From positions 25,341 to 89,340 of the forward strand of contig JAPTJF010000249.1 in the NCBI GenBank assembly GCA_029339195.1: a DNA stretch of 64,000 nt. Direction: 5' to 3'. Below the pieces are notes generated by a model that searched no databases, was not told where the DNA came from, and worked only from the letters and a program-made list of their open reading frames with translations. Position numbers and translations under genes: made by a program. Shown here piece by piece: positions 22,925-34,900 of the stretch. The DNA comes from Micractinium sp. NFX-FRZ (taxonomy: Eukaryota > Chlorophyta > Trebouxiophyceae > Chlorellales > Chlorellaceae). Each line of letters starts with the position of its first letter. Positions within the stretch are counted from its first letter, which is position 1.

Positions 22925-25122
22925 TCACATCTCAAGGCCCATCAGCTGACGCGCGCCGGCCGAGGACGCCGCAACTATGTTGTTGTTCTGGGCGGCATCA
23001 TTGTTCTGCCGTGGAGACAGCTGTGCCCTCAGGTCCACGGGCGAGCCAAAGGATGGCGACAGAATGTGGAAGAGCCCGGTGGGGTTGTCAGTGTGCACCC
23101 AGTGCCCGGCATTGGGCAGCTCGTGCACAGCGTGGCCCAGCGCACGGATGCGCGCCTCGTCAGAGCCGCCCCAGCGGAAGGTGCTGCGCTCTGCCTTGAC
23201 AAACGACACCGACACGCCATCTGCCGGCGCCGCCAGCAGGGGCCACAGGTCCGCCGTCTCATACGACCTGCAGCGGCAGCATGGAAGCGCAGGGCCGGCA
23301 GTGTGAGCGCAGCGTGCGCCAGCAGGCAGGGCAGCAGCAGAAAGCAGGGCGCCCGACCAGCACCACCATGCGTTGCCGGCACACCGGTCCTGCGCCTCAA
23401 CCCATTGCTACAGTCATAACAACCCTGGCACACTCCTGCTCCCACCCCACTCCCACTCGCTGCGCCCCATGCTCACCGGAACATTTGCGCGATGCCGGAG
23501 AGGTCAAAGCCCCACGTCAGGCCGCCGCCCACCGCGGGCGTCAGGTTGGTTGACGCCCAAGTGGACACCTGGCGTGAGAAGCCAGTGCTCTCCAGGTGGC
23601 TGACCAGCCACTGCCGGCTGGGCACCGGCAGCGGCACGTGCTGCAGCGTGGAGATGAGGTCGGCGGGGCGGTCCGTGCCACCCATGTCGCCGCTGCGTAC
23701 CTCGCCTGGCAGCGCGTCCAGGACCCACACCTGCGGCGCATTGAATGAGCTGTGTTATCGGTGCTGCTGAACACGGCGCCTGGTTGCGTGCCTGGCGCAG
23801 GGGAGAGCAGGGTGCGCAACAAGCTGCCACAAAGCATGGCACCTGCAAGCAGCTGGCAGGCGGCGGATGCAAGCACGGGCAGCTGTCAGACAGGTGCCCC
23901 AAACCCACCCACCTGCACCGGACGAGGAACACGGCGCGCCGACGCCGACCAGTTCTTGGTCATCTGCAGCACCACCTTGCCGCCAAAGCTGTGCCCGATG
24001 AGCATCTCGGGGAAGAGCTTGAGCGCAGACAGCAGCTTGATGACGTCGTTGGCGGCGGATTCCAGGCCGTGGGGGCCACGCAGCGCTGGCGACAGCGCCG
24101 CCGACTCGCCGTGGCAGCGCAGGTCAGCCACCACCACCTGCGAGGCAGGCGGGGGAAGAAGGGGGAGGCATGAGGGCGATGTATTGGCATTGCCGTCACA
24201 CAGGATGACGGTATCTCCCGTGAGACGTGGCTGGGGCATGGGCCCACGCTCTGCCATGAAATGAGCCTCTTGCAGGCTGGCTTCATGCTAGAATGCCGAC
24301 AGGTGCACACGCCGGGCACCTCATGAGCGGCACTGCCGCCAGTCTACGTGCCTGCCTCCGCACGGCGCCTCCGCACGGCGCACCTGCCAGTGTGGGAAGC
24401 CCTCCACCAGGCGGCGCGCAAAGCCCAGCATATTTTGCCGCTTGCCCAGAATGCCGTGCACCAGCACCGCCTGAGAGGGAGAAATGGAGAGGATGGGCAT
24501 GAGGTGGTCGCTTGTGGTGGCGTTCTGGCGGCGGCATGCTCGCAAAGGCATGAACCGCAGGGCAGATGTGCGCACACAATCTGTCGTGGGAGTTACTCAC
24601 GGTTGGCGGTGCCCTGCCATCCATGCTGCTATACCGCACCAAAGCCCCCTTCACGATCTCATACGCCTGTGAACAAGCAGGGGCAGACGGGGAACCGTTG
24701 GTTGCGGCACGGCAGGAGAGCATGGCGGGCACAGGCTGAAGGCTCGCAAGCTTCTTGTGAATCTACAAGTGCATTGTTCTCATGAGGGTTTAATGCACCC
24801 ACACACATGCCCTTGGCAACCCCCAACAGCAACAAGAATTTCTGGCGGCGGCCGCACTCACCAGCAGAGGAGTCGGCTCAGCAGGCGCTACCGGCCTGCC
24901 GGAGGTGGAAGGCACCGCCGCTCCCTCCAGCGCTAGCTGATAGGGGTCTGTCACGGTCACAGCGGCTTGGGCGTGTGCGCGTGGCCCGTAGCTGGCGGCA
25001 GCGCGCCTTGGTCGTCCAACTGGGGACCGGCGCGGGGACGCGCTGAGCGCTTGCAGGGCTGCCGGAGACCGAGAACCAACTTGTGACGCCCCATCGGAGC
25101 TGTGCAGCCGCAGGCAGGACAT
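22925..25122 (-). CDS. Alpha/beta-hydrolase, ABHD11-like, predicted organellar
   Basis: A single-domain serine hydrolase; substrate unknown. Start ATG 25122-25120, stop 22927-22925. An Arg/Ser/Ala N-terminus (RSPVGRPRRAAASYGPRAHA) looks like a transit peptide. Exons then give AYEIVKGALVRYSSMDGRAP; the oxyanion region AVLVHGILGKRQNMLGFARR; VVVADLRCHGESAAL; the nucleophile elbow LIGHSFGGKVVLQMTKNW (Ser in GHSFGG); VWVLDALPGEVRSGD; SRQWLVSHLESTGFSRQV; and the catalytic His in HELPNAGHWVHTDNP. Order and spacing are those of the family (HG, GxSxG, late His). It belongs with plant/bacterial YbfF/ABHD11-type esterases rather than lipases with long lids, by overall length (about 360 residues). About six exons. 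Confidence 0.85.
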
Positions 25123-26108
25123 TCTGGGCACGATCCCAGAATTGCGATTCTGGCCGCGGTTTGTTGGCAAAGGCGACGCTCCGGGTGCAGACAGACAACA
25201 CAAAGATGGTTCAGATGCCCGAAAGAAGCAAGTAGGAGGGTGCAAGAAGGCCTCATTGGAAATCTCCCTCCGTCAGCGCCGCCACCTGGGCGCGCCGCCC
25301 GCCGGGCCACATGCCCCCCTGCTGCTGGGACTGCCCCTTGCTGCTGGGACTGCCCAAGGCAAGGTTGAACCACGCCCCCCTTGAGCATTGGATCCATCCG
25401 TGCTAACTACACAGGCTCTGCGCTGGCGGGGCAGCGGTGCCGGCGGGCAGCGGATGGGGGCAAGTTGGCAAACTGGCAGGCATCCGGTGGCAGGCACCCA
25501 AGCCAAACCACTGTTCCCAAGCCAAACGTTCAGCACCCTCCTTGCTTTCAGCCCTCTCTAACTTGAACCCATGCCGCACCCTTGGCCGGAAGGATGCCAG
25601 GCATTCTCTGCCGTGTCCATGGCCGCAGCCGCCAGTTTGATCAAACAACGTTGTTGGCCAGCCATGTGGACCTCAGCCGACTTGCAAGCCTTTCCAATCC
25701 ATTGCTTGCCAAGGAGTGCTCAAATAGGAAAGGGCTGTGCTGTGGGAGATTGCATGTTGCAGGCGGAACCTTGCCTGTTTTGGGCCTCGGGTTCCAGAAT
25801 CATACGCACAGCGAGGTGGGGGAAGGAGGAGGCGAGGCGGATCGGGGAGCAATAGCAAGCGGGGCAAGGCGGGGAAGCAGGAGCACTGAAGGATGGAGCG
25901 GCAGGGAAGTGGGGCCAGGTTGTTTGAGACAGGGCGGGAAGGGGAAGCGACCCACTTAGCCCATAATAAGGGGCCCCGTGGTAGTGCCGATACTGGCCAG
26001 TGGACGACCGCCGCTACCACCTTCAAGATGGAGGCTGCAACAGCACACGCTGCACCACGCCCATACGCTGCAACAGTTGCACGCAGCTGGCTGGCTGCCT
26101 CCGCCACG
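25123..26108. other. Intergenic region between hydrolase and NLE1
   Basis: No supported coding sequence. It should hold the hydrolase promoter and leader (minus strand) and the NLE1 3' UTR. No known motif was recognised. Confidence 0.5.
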
Positions 26109-29100
26109 TCACCGCCGCCACAGCTTCAGCACCTTATCCTTGCCACCGCTGGCCACTGACTCGCCATTTGGGCTCCAGTCCACACTGCAGCGCACAGGCA
26201 GCCAGGCAGCCAGGTACGTCAGCAGGTTGGAGCGCCAAGTGGGCAGGTCCTGGCGCCAGATGGGCGCACACAAGAAGCAGGCGTGGAGAAGAAACTGCGT
26301 GCGCGCCCATGGTTGAGGACACATGCCCTTTTGCAAGAGGACGACACCGCACGCCTACCTGGGCCCGTGCTCATTGGAGCCTGGCAGGACAGGATGGCCA
26401 AACAAACAGCATAAAATAAACCAAAGGAAATGAGAAAGGCAAATGAAGAGAGTTCGATCACCTGAACACCTCGTCTGCGTGGCCTGGCAGGTCCATGAGC
26501 AGCTTCTTGCTGCGCACGTCCCACACCTGCACAGGAATCCATTCATCGCAGTACACGGTTTTAGGTAAACAAAACAGGGTTAGCAGGGCTCATGAAACTG
26601 TGCACATCCCACACTGCACAGCACTACGAGGCTTGGGGTGTCCTGTGTTCCGCACTCCTGTAAGCAACCTGTGGCACTCCCTGAACCCGCAGCGCTGTGC
26701 TAGGAGCAGGGGGCATAGCCACGAATGTACAATGCTAACAACCCTACCTGTATTGCCCTAGCCCCACACCTTGAGGAGTCCTCAATGCCCCATTGGCTGG
26801 CAGGGGCAGGCAGAACAGGGACATATAGACGATCCTCAAAACCCATCCCAGCCCCTTGTATCGGTCGCACCTTGAGTGTGGAGTCCTTGCTGCCGCTCAC
26901 AAACAGCCGGCTGTCTGCCGACCATGCAACCTGCGCAAAGGAGGGGGCAGCACTGCGTTTGATGGGCATAGATTCATCGCAACTGGCAAAATCACATGCA
27001 CGGCAAGGCCTGGCCCCTTGTCGTCGCCTACTGGTGACGCCATGTCTCGTCAAGCTCGGTCAGGGCTGAATGTTGGCACCCACCTGGTACACCGGCCCCA
27101 CGTGCCCCCTGAACGTCGCCACAAAGGTGCCCTTCACGCCGTCCCACAGCTTGACTGCAGAAAACAGGGCAAGCATGTGGATTATCACTGCCCTCAGGGA
27201 CCGAAAGCCTTGTAGGAATCCGAGCGCGACTCGCCCAACTTGACATAGCTGGTGCTGACAGCCCAGCGCAGCACCCCTCAACATCACCACAGCGCCTTTA
27301 CTTGTTAGAACTGGCGGTGGCAGCCCAGCCCAGCACAGCCCAGTGCAACCCAGCACAGCGCAGGGCAGCAGACCTGACTTGTCAAAGCTTGCGCTGACGA
27401 CCCACCGCCCGTCAGGAGAGAAGGTGACCTGCATGATAGGTATTGCCCAGATGGAGCCAGCTGTTGCGAAGATGGAAGATGATGTGCATGCACTGCATGT
27501 AACATGCATGCAACATGTGCCGGGCGATGCAGACCTTATAGTAAAGTGAGTTCATGCCACCCTCACCCCCCTCACAAAGTAAGTGAGGCAGCAGAAGGCA
27601 GCCAATGCCCTCTCTTATCAAGAGACAACCGTGGCAGGTGTCCGGTGGTTGCCAAGGCTTCCTCGCCCACCCTGCAACAACCCACCTGGTTGATCAGCTG
27701 CATGTGCCCGGTCATGCGTGCCAGCGGCTGCTTCTGAGTAGAAGGCTCCCACAAGAACAGCGTAAAGTCATCGCTGCCTGCACCACGCAAACGACACGAG
27801 TGTTGGGGGGCTGGCTGTACCATGTGTGTATCAACAGTGCAAAGTCGTCGGTGCCTGCACCACCGAAAAAAACTGCTTCGATGCACACGACCTGAGACGA
27901 TGAGCTTGGCCAGCAGATCACACATGCGTTCACAGAGGGCGGCTGAGCGAGCGGGCGCACCTGTGACTAACCGCTCCGGCCGCCCGCCGCGCGCTGTGTC
28001 ATACCGCTGCTGGGCTGCCGGCTTTGCCGCCTCTGGAGAGCAGGGGATGCAAAGGTAAGCTGAAGGTACTGAGGGCGTAGTTTTGCGAGCTAATTGTTAT
28101 GTCAATGAAGGCATCACCCCGCATGCATGATGGTTCACTGAATGACCATAGACAACTGCGGAAACAAATCCCACGTCTGGAAGCTGGATGAACAGGACGA
28201 GACACCAATGGCATGCAGGATGCAGGCCGCTCACCTGTGTCGGCGGGTGCGCTGCCTGTGTGGTCAAATGCTCCCGTGCGCAGGGCATAGTCTGCATAAG
28301 ATGGGTGTGGCATGAAAGCGCTGAAGCTTGCGGTGTGAGCGCAAGGTTCTGCTCTGCAGAATCCAGCAGCGGCTGGTTGAAAAGCAAACAGAACCTAGTA
28401 TCAGGGAGACTCTGCATATTTCACCCCCAAATTGAGTGCTTTTTGGGGCAACTCCAACCCGAATGAAGCCAAGTGGTTGGCCCATGAGATGAAGCAACCA
28501 GACAGGCAGGAGTCCTGACCAGCACAAGCAAAGAATATCGCACCTGTGTTTAGGCTCATAGTGTTCACCCAGTGCCCATGCCCCTTTAGGCTGCGCAGAC
28601 GGGCAACAAGGAGTCACACAGTAGAGAAGGGGGGTGACTCTGCTGTTCTAGCATGACCGGCTGTCTGGAGCATAGAACAGAAAAAACGAGTGACAATCGC
28701 GATTCTCATGCAGCCGCTTCATGCGTTCACCTGGTCAACATCGCTGAAGCCATTCCCTTTGAGCAGCGGCTGCCGCCTGCCTCACCTGCGAACCATGCGG
28801 CCATCCTCTGCTGCCCATACATTGATACTGCAGTCCCGGGCAGCGCTGTAGATCAGCCCGTCGCCGCCCCACTTGACTTGCGTGATGGCCTGGGTGTGGT
28901 TGCTCATAGTGAACAGGCAGCGCCTGCATAGTAAGATGGCAGGTCAGAGCGGCGTGCTGGGATGGGGTGCATCAAAGGCGCCAGCTTGACTGACAGCTGC
29001 GCCATTCAACCGCTCTAAAACATTGTGGGGATGTTTGTTGCAGAACACGCATTCAAACTTGTACATATGCAGAGCCCCAGGTGCTCACCGCGTGCTTGCC

Positions 29101-31562
29101 TCCCACACTTTTATGGTGGCATCCTTGCTGCCGGTGCAGAACCGCCGGCTTGGCAGCTCCACGTGAGCGGGCTCCCAGGCAATGCTGGTGATGAACTTGC
29201 GGTGGCCCTGCAGGAAACAGCACAAGCTGGCGTCTACTTGGTATTTTGTTGCCCTCAAGTGCATTTCCTCTAATTGATTCCACCAGTACGGTGCAGTGCA
29301 TGGCAAGTCTAAGGACATGGGGGTTCTTGCAAAGCAGCACCCGGCCCTAAGCAAGTTGACGCAAACACTTCCCAGCTGGTGCCCAACTGTGCCGCACTCG
29401 CACCTTGCACTGCCCCAGAGGCTTGCCAGTGGCCGGGTCCCAAAGCCAGATGCCGCCGCTGTGGTCGCCTGCAGCCAGCAATCGTACAGTTTGGTGGGTA
29501 GGCAGCAAACGCGCCACAAATATGCAAGCAGGAGGCCCAGCAATTCATGCCACCTTTCGCCGGGGGGGGGGGCGGCCGGGGGGGGGGGCTTTCTCTCCCC
29601 CAGCTTTCTGGCAATGCAACCTTCATAAATATGTGTCGTACTTTGGCGCGTCTTAAGTGCTTATGGCGGGCCCTGCTACGACATGCCTTCATGCCTGCTC
29701 GCCGTAGTTGCTGTGCTGCCGAGGAATGCAAAAGGGGCTGGTGCACACAATGAGGCCCGAGGCACATTCACCTGAGGCAACGATGGCTGCGTCGGGGCTC
29801 CAGGCCACCACAAGCACCCAGCTGGTGTGCCCCTTGCACGTGTGCTTGGGCGTCTGCGTGCCATGCCAAACACCATTGCGCAATGCAACCTGTTAGCTTG
29901 GTGAGAGACGGTGACTGTGAGCGGGAGATCAGGTGCTGCCGCTGACTGGCAGCAGCCCACAGTTCTTTGCCCTGCACAATGCAGTTCGGCTCAGCAGCTG
30001 CCAGCCACACGGTCACCTCCCAAGCCACCTCATTGCCTCACTGCCCCCGGGTCCAATACTGACTGCCCGTTCAGCTGACTCTTTGCCGCAAGTTTCACAT
30101 ACAGATGCAATGCGCGCAGAGAAGCATTGTGCAAGGCTCGCTATCTCGCCTGCGTGTTGAGGTCCCAGAAGCGCACTGTGGTGTCCCCGCTGCCGCTGGC
30201 CAGGCGGCGCCCGTCCGGGCTGAAGTTGACCGACAGCACCGCCTCTGTGGGAGGCACAATAGGAAAGGGAGAGGAAGATGAGGCGCATACAGTGCACTTG
30301 TCCAGCATGCACGTACGGACGCATGCACTGGAGTATGTTGTGTGTGTCGTTTGCAGCGTGTGCGGATGTGTAAGCATGTGGTGCATGTTGCGGCGTGGAT
30401 TGAGCGTCCGATCAGGGGATCATTCACCGCGCCCACTTTGGTCACCGCTGTTCAATCTGCCATGACGAGAGGCCACCTCATGCAATTAGTCGGTGGCCTC
30501 TGCTTTTTGCCTGGCATGCCATGCAGCTGCACAGCATGCAGAGCAGGGCTGCTGCTGTGCACGTCGGAGGTGCCTCGAAGAAACCTGCGGTGCACGCCTG
30601 GCAGCAGCAGCTGAGCATGCAACCTCAGCGCACCACAACCAACTGCTCAGCCCACCCAGCCTGCCCTTCCAACAACAAAGGCAGGTCATGCGCACAAGCA
30701 AGTGCCCATTATAAATCAAGAATGCGAGCACAGGGAAGGCATGCCGAGCAAGACAACTACCCCAGGTGCACGGCAGCAGCCCAGGGGCAGGCAGAAGGGA
30801 AGTTCATAGCAACTGGAGGCACACCTGCGTGGCCTGGCATGCTGGCGGTGCATCGCGTCACCGCCCGGACCTTGAACACCGCCTGGGGCTGGTACACAAC
30901 CCGCAGCACAGACTCCACAGACACCTGCACGTGCAGGGGCAAGAGAAATACCACTGCATTACAGCCTGCCGATGAGCAATCACTGCTGCCACAAACACAT
31001 ATGGGTGCTGAGCGGGGCACAAAGGACAGCGCGCAGCCGGGCGTGCAAGAGCAGTGCGGCAGCCCAGGGTGCTTCTGAGGTTGACCCACATGCACGCCCC
31101 TGGCTCCCCCCTGGCCCGGGCCTCGCACCTTGTTCTTTTGAAGGTGCGCCCCCAGCTCCGCGGCCAGCTCCTGCTCCTCGATAAAGAACGAGTATGGCAG
31201 CTTCTCCTCCGCCTGCAGCAGCCCATTGAGCAACGTCTCCAGCTGGGCGGGTGTGACGTCATGGGGCACATCCAGCTGCGGGCCTGCAGGCAGTGGCCCA
31301 GCATCCACTAGTCAAAACTTGCACTTGGGTCATGACCATGAATGAACGGTCAAATATGATCATGGGGTAAGGCTCAGCGATGCGGCGTCAGACCAAGAGT
31401 TTAGGTACAGCTTGGCAGCATGCACGCAAGCGACACAGGCAGCGCAAGTGGCAGCGTGCGCCCACCCGTGGCCGCGCCCTCGGGCGACTGAAACTGGATG
31501 ATCACATTCGCTGCAGGTGCTGCAGGGTCCAGCTTCTGCTGCTTGGCCGCTCGCTCAGCCAT
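26109..31562 (-). CDS. NLE1: Notchless homologue (NLE1/Rsa4), 60S ribosome assembly WD40 protein
   Basis: It is the pre-60S factor pulled off by the AAA ATPase midasin/Rea1 in the nucleus. The start is ATG 31562-31560 ([16 protein letters not shown]), stop 26111-26109. The N-terminal NLE/UBL domain is present: [73 protein letters not shown] repeats follow: [167 protein letters not shown], with terminal DKVLKLWRR. This is the usual eight-blade layout and full length. The conserved acidic E in the NLE domain that contacts the midasin MIDAS should lie in the FFIEEQEL region. It has many short exons and long introns, with echoes at 27239-27421 and 27753-27864. Confidence 0.93.
27239..27340 (-). 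repeat. Two exon-edge echoes in NLE1 intron
   Basis: Plus-strand segments at 27239-27275 and about 27300-27336 resemble each other (both ctgg.g.tg.cagcccag) and the exon edge encoding [11 protein letters not shown] at 27374-27410. All three begin with a CTTG-like donor-side edge. They lie downstream of that exon on the minus strand. Confidence 0.55.
27832..27864 (-). repeat. Exon-edge echo in NLE1 intron
   Basis: The plus-strand copy caacagtgcaaagtcgtcgg resembles the true 5' edge at 27753-27787 (aacagcgtaaagtcatcgct), both continuing tgcctgcaccac, that is the acceptor. By eye about 28 of 33 positions agree. On the minus strand it would read GTDDFALL where the exon reads GSDDFTLF. Confidence 0.7.
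29565..29592. repeat. Paired G-runs in NLE1 intron
   Basis: Two runs of about ten G are separated by cggcc. The transcript of NLE1 would be C-rich here. It is a strong candidate for a G-quadruplex or assembly-prone site. Confidence 0.7.
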
Positions 31563-31949
31563 GGCGTCGCCGCCCGCCGCTGCCGCCGCTGCCGCCGCTG
31601 CTGCTTGCCCTGCTCTACTATCGGCCTGAGCTTGACGCACCGTTGGCCGCTCAGTGAACAGCCCCCACGCAGCACAAGTGGCCTAGCCTGGAAGAGGTAA
31701 AGAGAAGTGGCGGCGGCTGGTTCCGGCTATATGTAGGGCCGTACAGAGAGTGCTCGGGAGTCTTTCAGAGAACTGTGCGAATGTAGAAACGATTGTTGAG
31801 GCTAGTAAAGGGCGCATGCATTAAGGGCAATGCATGGGCACTCTTCTGCTTGCTCCCTCTCTTTTGCCGGAGCTACTGAGTGATTGACTTCGCCGTAGTG
31901 TTCTGGGTTGGCTTAATTTTGCCGCAAGAGCAAGTGAGCAGCCGCCAGA
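31563..31949. promoter_or_regulatory. Bidirectional promoter of NLE1 and RIO2
   Basis: Only 387 nt separate the two divergent start codons. NLE1 acts on pre-60S and RIO2 on pre-40S particles, so a shared promoter would couple the two subunit pathways. No TATA box or named motif was identified. The annotated leader of RIO2 contains gccgccagaATGA close to its start. Confidence 0.6.
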
Positions 31950-34900
31950 ATGAAATTGGACGTAAACGTTCTGCGCTACCTGTCCAAAGAGGACTTCCGG
32001 GTGCTGACGGCAGTGGAGATGGGCCAGAAGAACGTGAGCCCGGCGTGGCTTCCGCGCCACATGCCGTCGCCGCCTGCCAGCGCCGCCGCCGCCGCCGCCG
32101 CCGCCGCTGCTGCTTTCTGTTTGCCAGTGCGCCGCTCCTTGGCGCGCCGGCTCGCCATAGTGTACACTTCAGAAGCCTTTCTGCGCAGTTGTCTGATCTA
32201 TTGTGTGCAGCAGCTGCTTGCTGCAATAGGTGCGGCCACGGCTGAGATGCGCGCTCCCCGCCCTGTACCCTTGCGCGCCTGCAGCACGAGATTGTGCCCT
32301 CCTCCCTCATCGACAGCATTGCGGGCCTCAAGTGAGCAAGCTGGTAGCAGTGGCAGCTGCAGCAAGCGGTGCCTGCAGCCTGGTGTGTGCACACTGCCAA
32401 CGCGCCATGCTGCGGGACATCTTATCAGCCGCCGAAACCATGCCGGCACTGCCTCCTGCTCCGCCCTGCCCATGCAGGCACGGTGGCACTTTCAAGTGCC
32501 TGAAGAACCTGCTGCGCAACAAGCTGGTGCATCACGACGGCAGCAAGTAAGTCGCATGCGTGCGCGGTGGGCAGGGCTGTTGCGGGCTAGCCTGGCAAGC
32601 GAAGCGGCCCCAGTTCACAAAGGGGAATGTGCAGCCATGCGTTGGCTGGGCACTACATCGCACAGTGCTGCTGATGGCGGCACAAGGCGGGCCGGGTGCA
32701 ATGTCGGATCCACGGCAGGCAGCACATGGAACACTCAGCGCGCCATCCTGCTTGTCCATTTTGCCTCTAATCTTTTCGCCTTCATACCTGCGGGAAATCG
32801 TTTTCGAAGGGGTGCGTCCTGGGTTTGGGCGGCACTGCAACCGCCCCCGCTCCTCCTTTAACTTCATTTGTCTTCGCGCTTGTACTTGGGTTGAAGTTCT
32901 CACTCTCCTCTCTTCCTCTACATATGTTTGCACTCTGTGACAAGATATTCACAGACGTTTCATTTCAATGCCTGCACCAACTGGCCTTTCTTGAACTGAA
33001 GGTACGACGGGTACCGCCTGACCTACCTGGGGTATGACTTCCTTGCAATCAAGGCGCTGGTCAACCGGGGGGCCATTGCGGGCGTAGGGCGCCAGGTGGG
33101 TGGGTGGGGCGTTTTGAGTCCTGCATGCAAAGCGGGGATCGCATGTGAAGGAACCACAAGTTGTGTGGGTGAGGCCAGGTAGATGGTGTCACTGGCAGGG
33201 GGCTGTTGCGAACAGGGGACAGGGGTTGGGTTGGTTCGAGTCGTTCTGGCTAGCAGAAAATGGGTACGGCAGGTGGGTGTGCTGTCTGGATCAGCCTTGC
33301 CGCACTGCCTCTGGGCACCTTTGTTGGGAACACCCCTTAAAAACCTTGGGTTACGCAATCAAAGCAGGTCACGCTGCAGGTATATTGGTAGTCAAGGAAT
33401 TCTAGTCTTTGAGGTATTCGAGGTAGCATCTGTCTACAAACAGGACACTGTCTGTTGTTACTGTTGCAGATTGGCGTGGGCAAGGAGTCTGACATTTTCG
33501 AGGTCACCAACGAGGATGGCGAGGTGAGGCTGGTGCTCTGCCGCCGGGGAAATGTGGCTCACACACATGTATGGCCAGTCTGTGGTTCTGCCGGCATTAC
33601 AGCGCCAAGCCCGCCTGGCATGGATGGCGAGAAGTGTTTCCAGCCCCAGAATTCAATGATTGCAGATCATTCATGCCATGTCTCTATGCAGGTCATGGCG
33701 CTCAAGCTGCACCGTCTGGGGCGCACCAGCTTTAGGTGCGGCTTGCTGCCCTGTGGGTGTGTGTGCAAGACGTCGCGGAAATGATGCCCAATGGGGAGTG
33801 CTCTTGCTGCAGTTGCAACATGTGCTGTTCCGCCCACAACAAACCTCACCCTTCGCTTGCACTCAACCCTCCTGTCTGACAGCTTCGGCTAGGAACTCTT
33901 TCACTGTGTTTGTCCGCTCTGCAACTTCAGTGGAGAGCAAGAACGACCACCTGCGCAAGCACAGCTTACTCTGATTGAATCCTTCTCGTATTTCTCCTAC
34001 TCCCATGCTTTGTGGCAGGGCGGTTAGGCGCAGTTTTGATTGCCTGCTTGCCTAGCCACATGTTCAACCCCTTCCATTTTTCCTGTTCTCCCCTGCTCTT
34101 TTTTCCACTTCGCCAGGGCTGTGAAGAGCAAACGCGACTACCTGCGCAAGGGCAGCCACTTCAGCTGGCTCTACCTCTCCCGCCTGGCCGCCCTCAAGGA
34201 GTTTGCCTTTATGAAGGCACTGGGGCAGCATGGCCTGCCGGTCCCGCAGGTGCGCACCAAACCATGACACTTCCTAATGACCAAACTGTACTCTGAGTTT
34301 GCCTTCCTTCAAGGCCCTGCATGCTCCTATGAACAGATGGTATGCTTGCTTATGTGATCGCTGCATTTACTGCTTGTCAGCAGTGTGAAGGGGTGGCGCT
34401 TTCGTGGATCTCCCGGTGCACCATGGGCGACACTTTTACCCCCAGTAACCACTGCAGCCATTGACAACAGCCTGCAGCATGCGCATCCGGTACCACCGCT
34501 GTCACTGGACGCTATCGATCATGGTATCATGAATTATTTGTTATTTCATTGATAAGATGTTGCGTGACATGCTATTCACCTATTCATTGACCCCTGCAGG
34601 CCATCGACAACAACCGGCATGCGGTGCTGATGACGCTGCTAGATGCTTACCCTCTAGTTCAGGTGCGGTTTCTTTGCTTTGCGTGTTTCCACAGCCAGGT
34701 TTCAAAATGCGAAAAACAGACGTTGCGGACAAACAGACTGTAAGCCACACAAGCAAGCTGCATCCGTGTATGACGCTTCTGTTTTTCTCTGCAGGTTCGC
34801 AAGCTGAGCAACCCTCGGCAGGTGTATGTGCAGCTGATGGACATGCTGGCGCAGCTGGCGGGGCTGGGGCTGGTGCACTGCGACTACAACGAGTTCAACC

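Noticed and set aside
25273..25960. Overlapping open frames between the hydrolase and NLE1
   Set aside because: No conserved motif, no phase-compatible splice sites, and frames on both strands look equally random.
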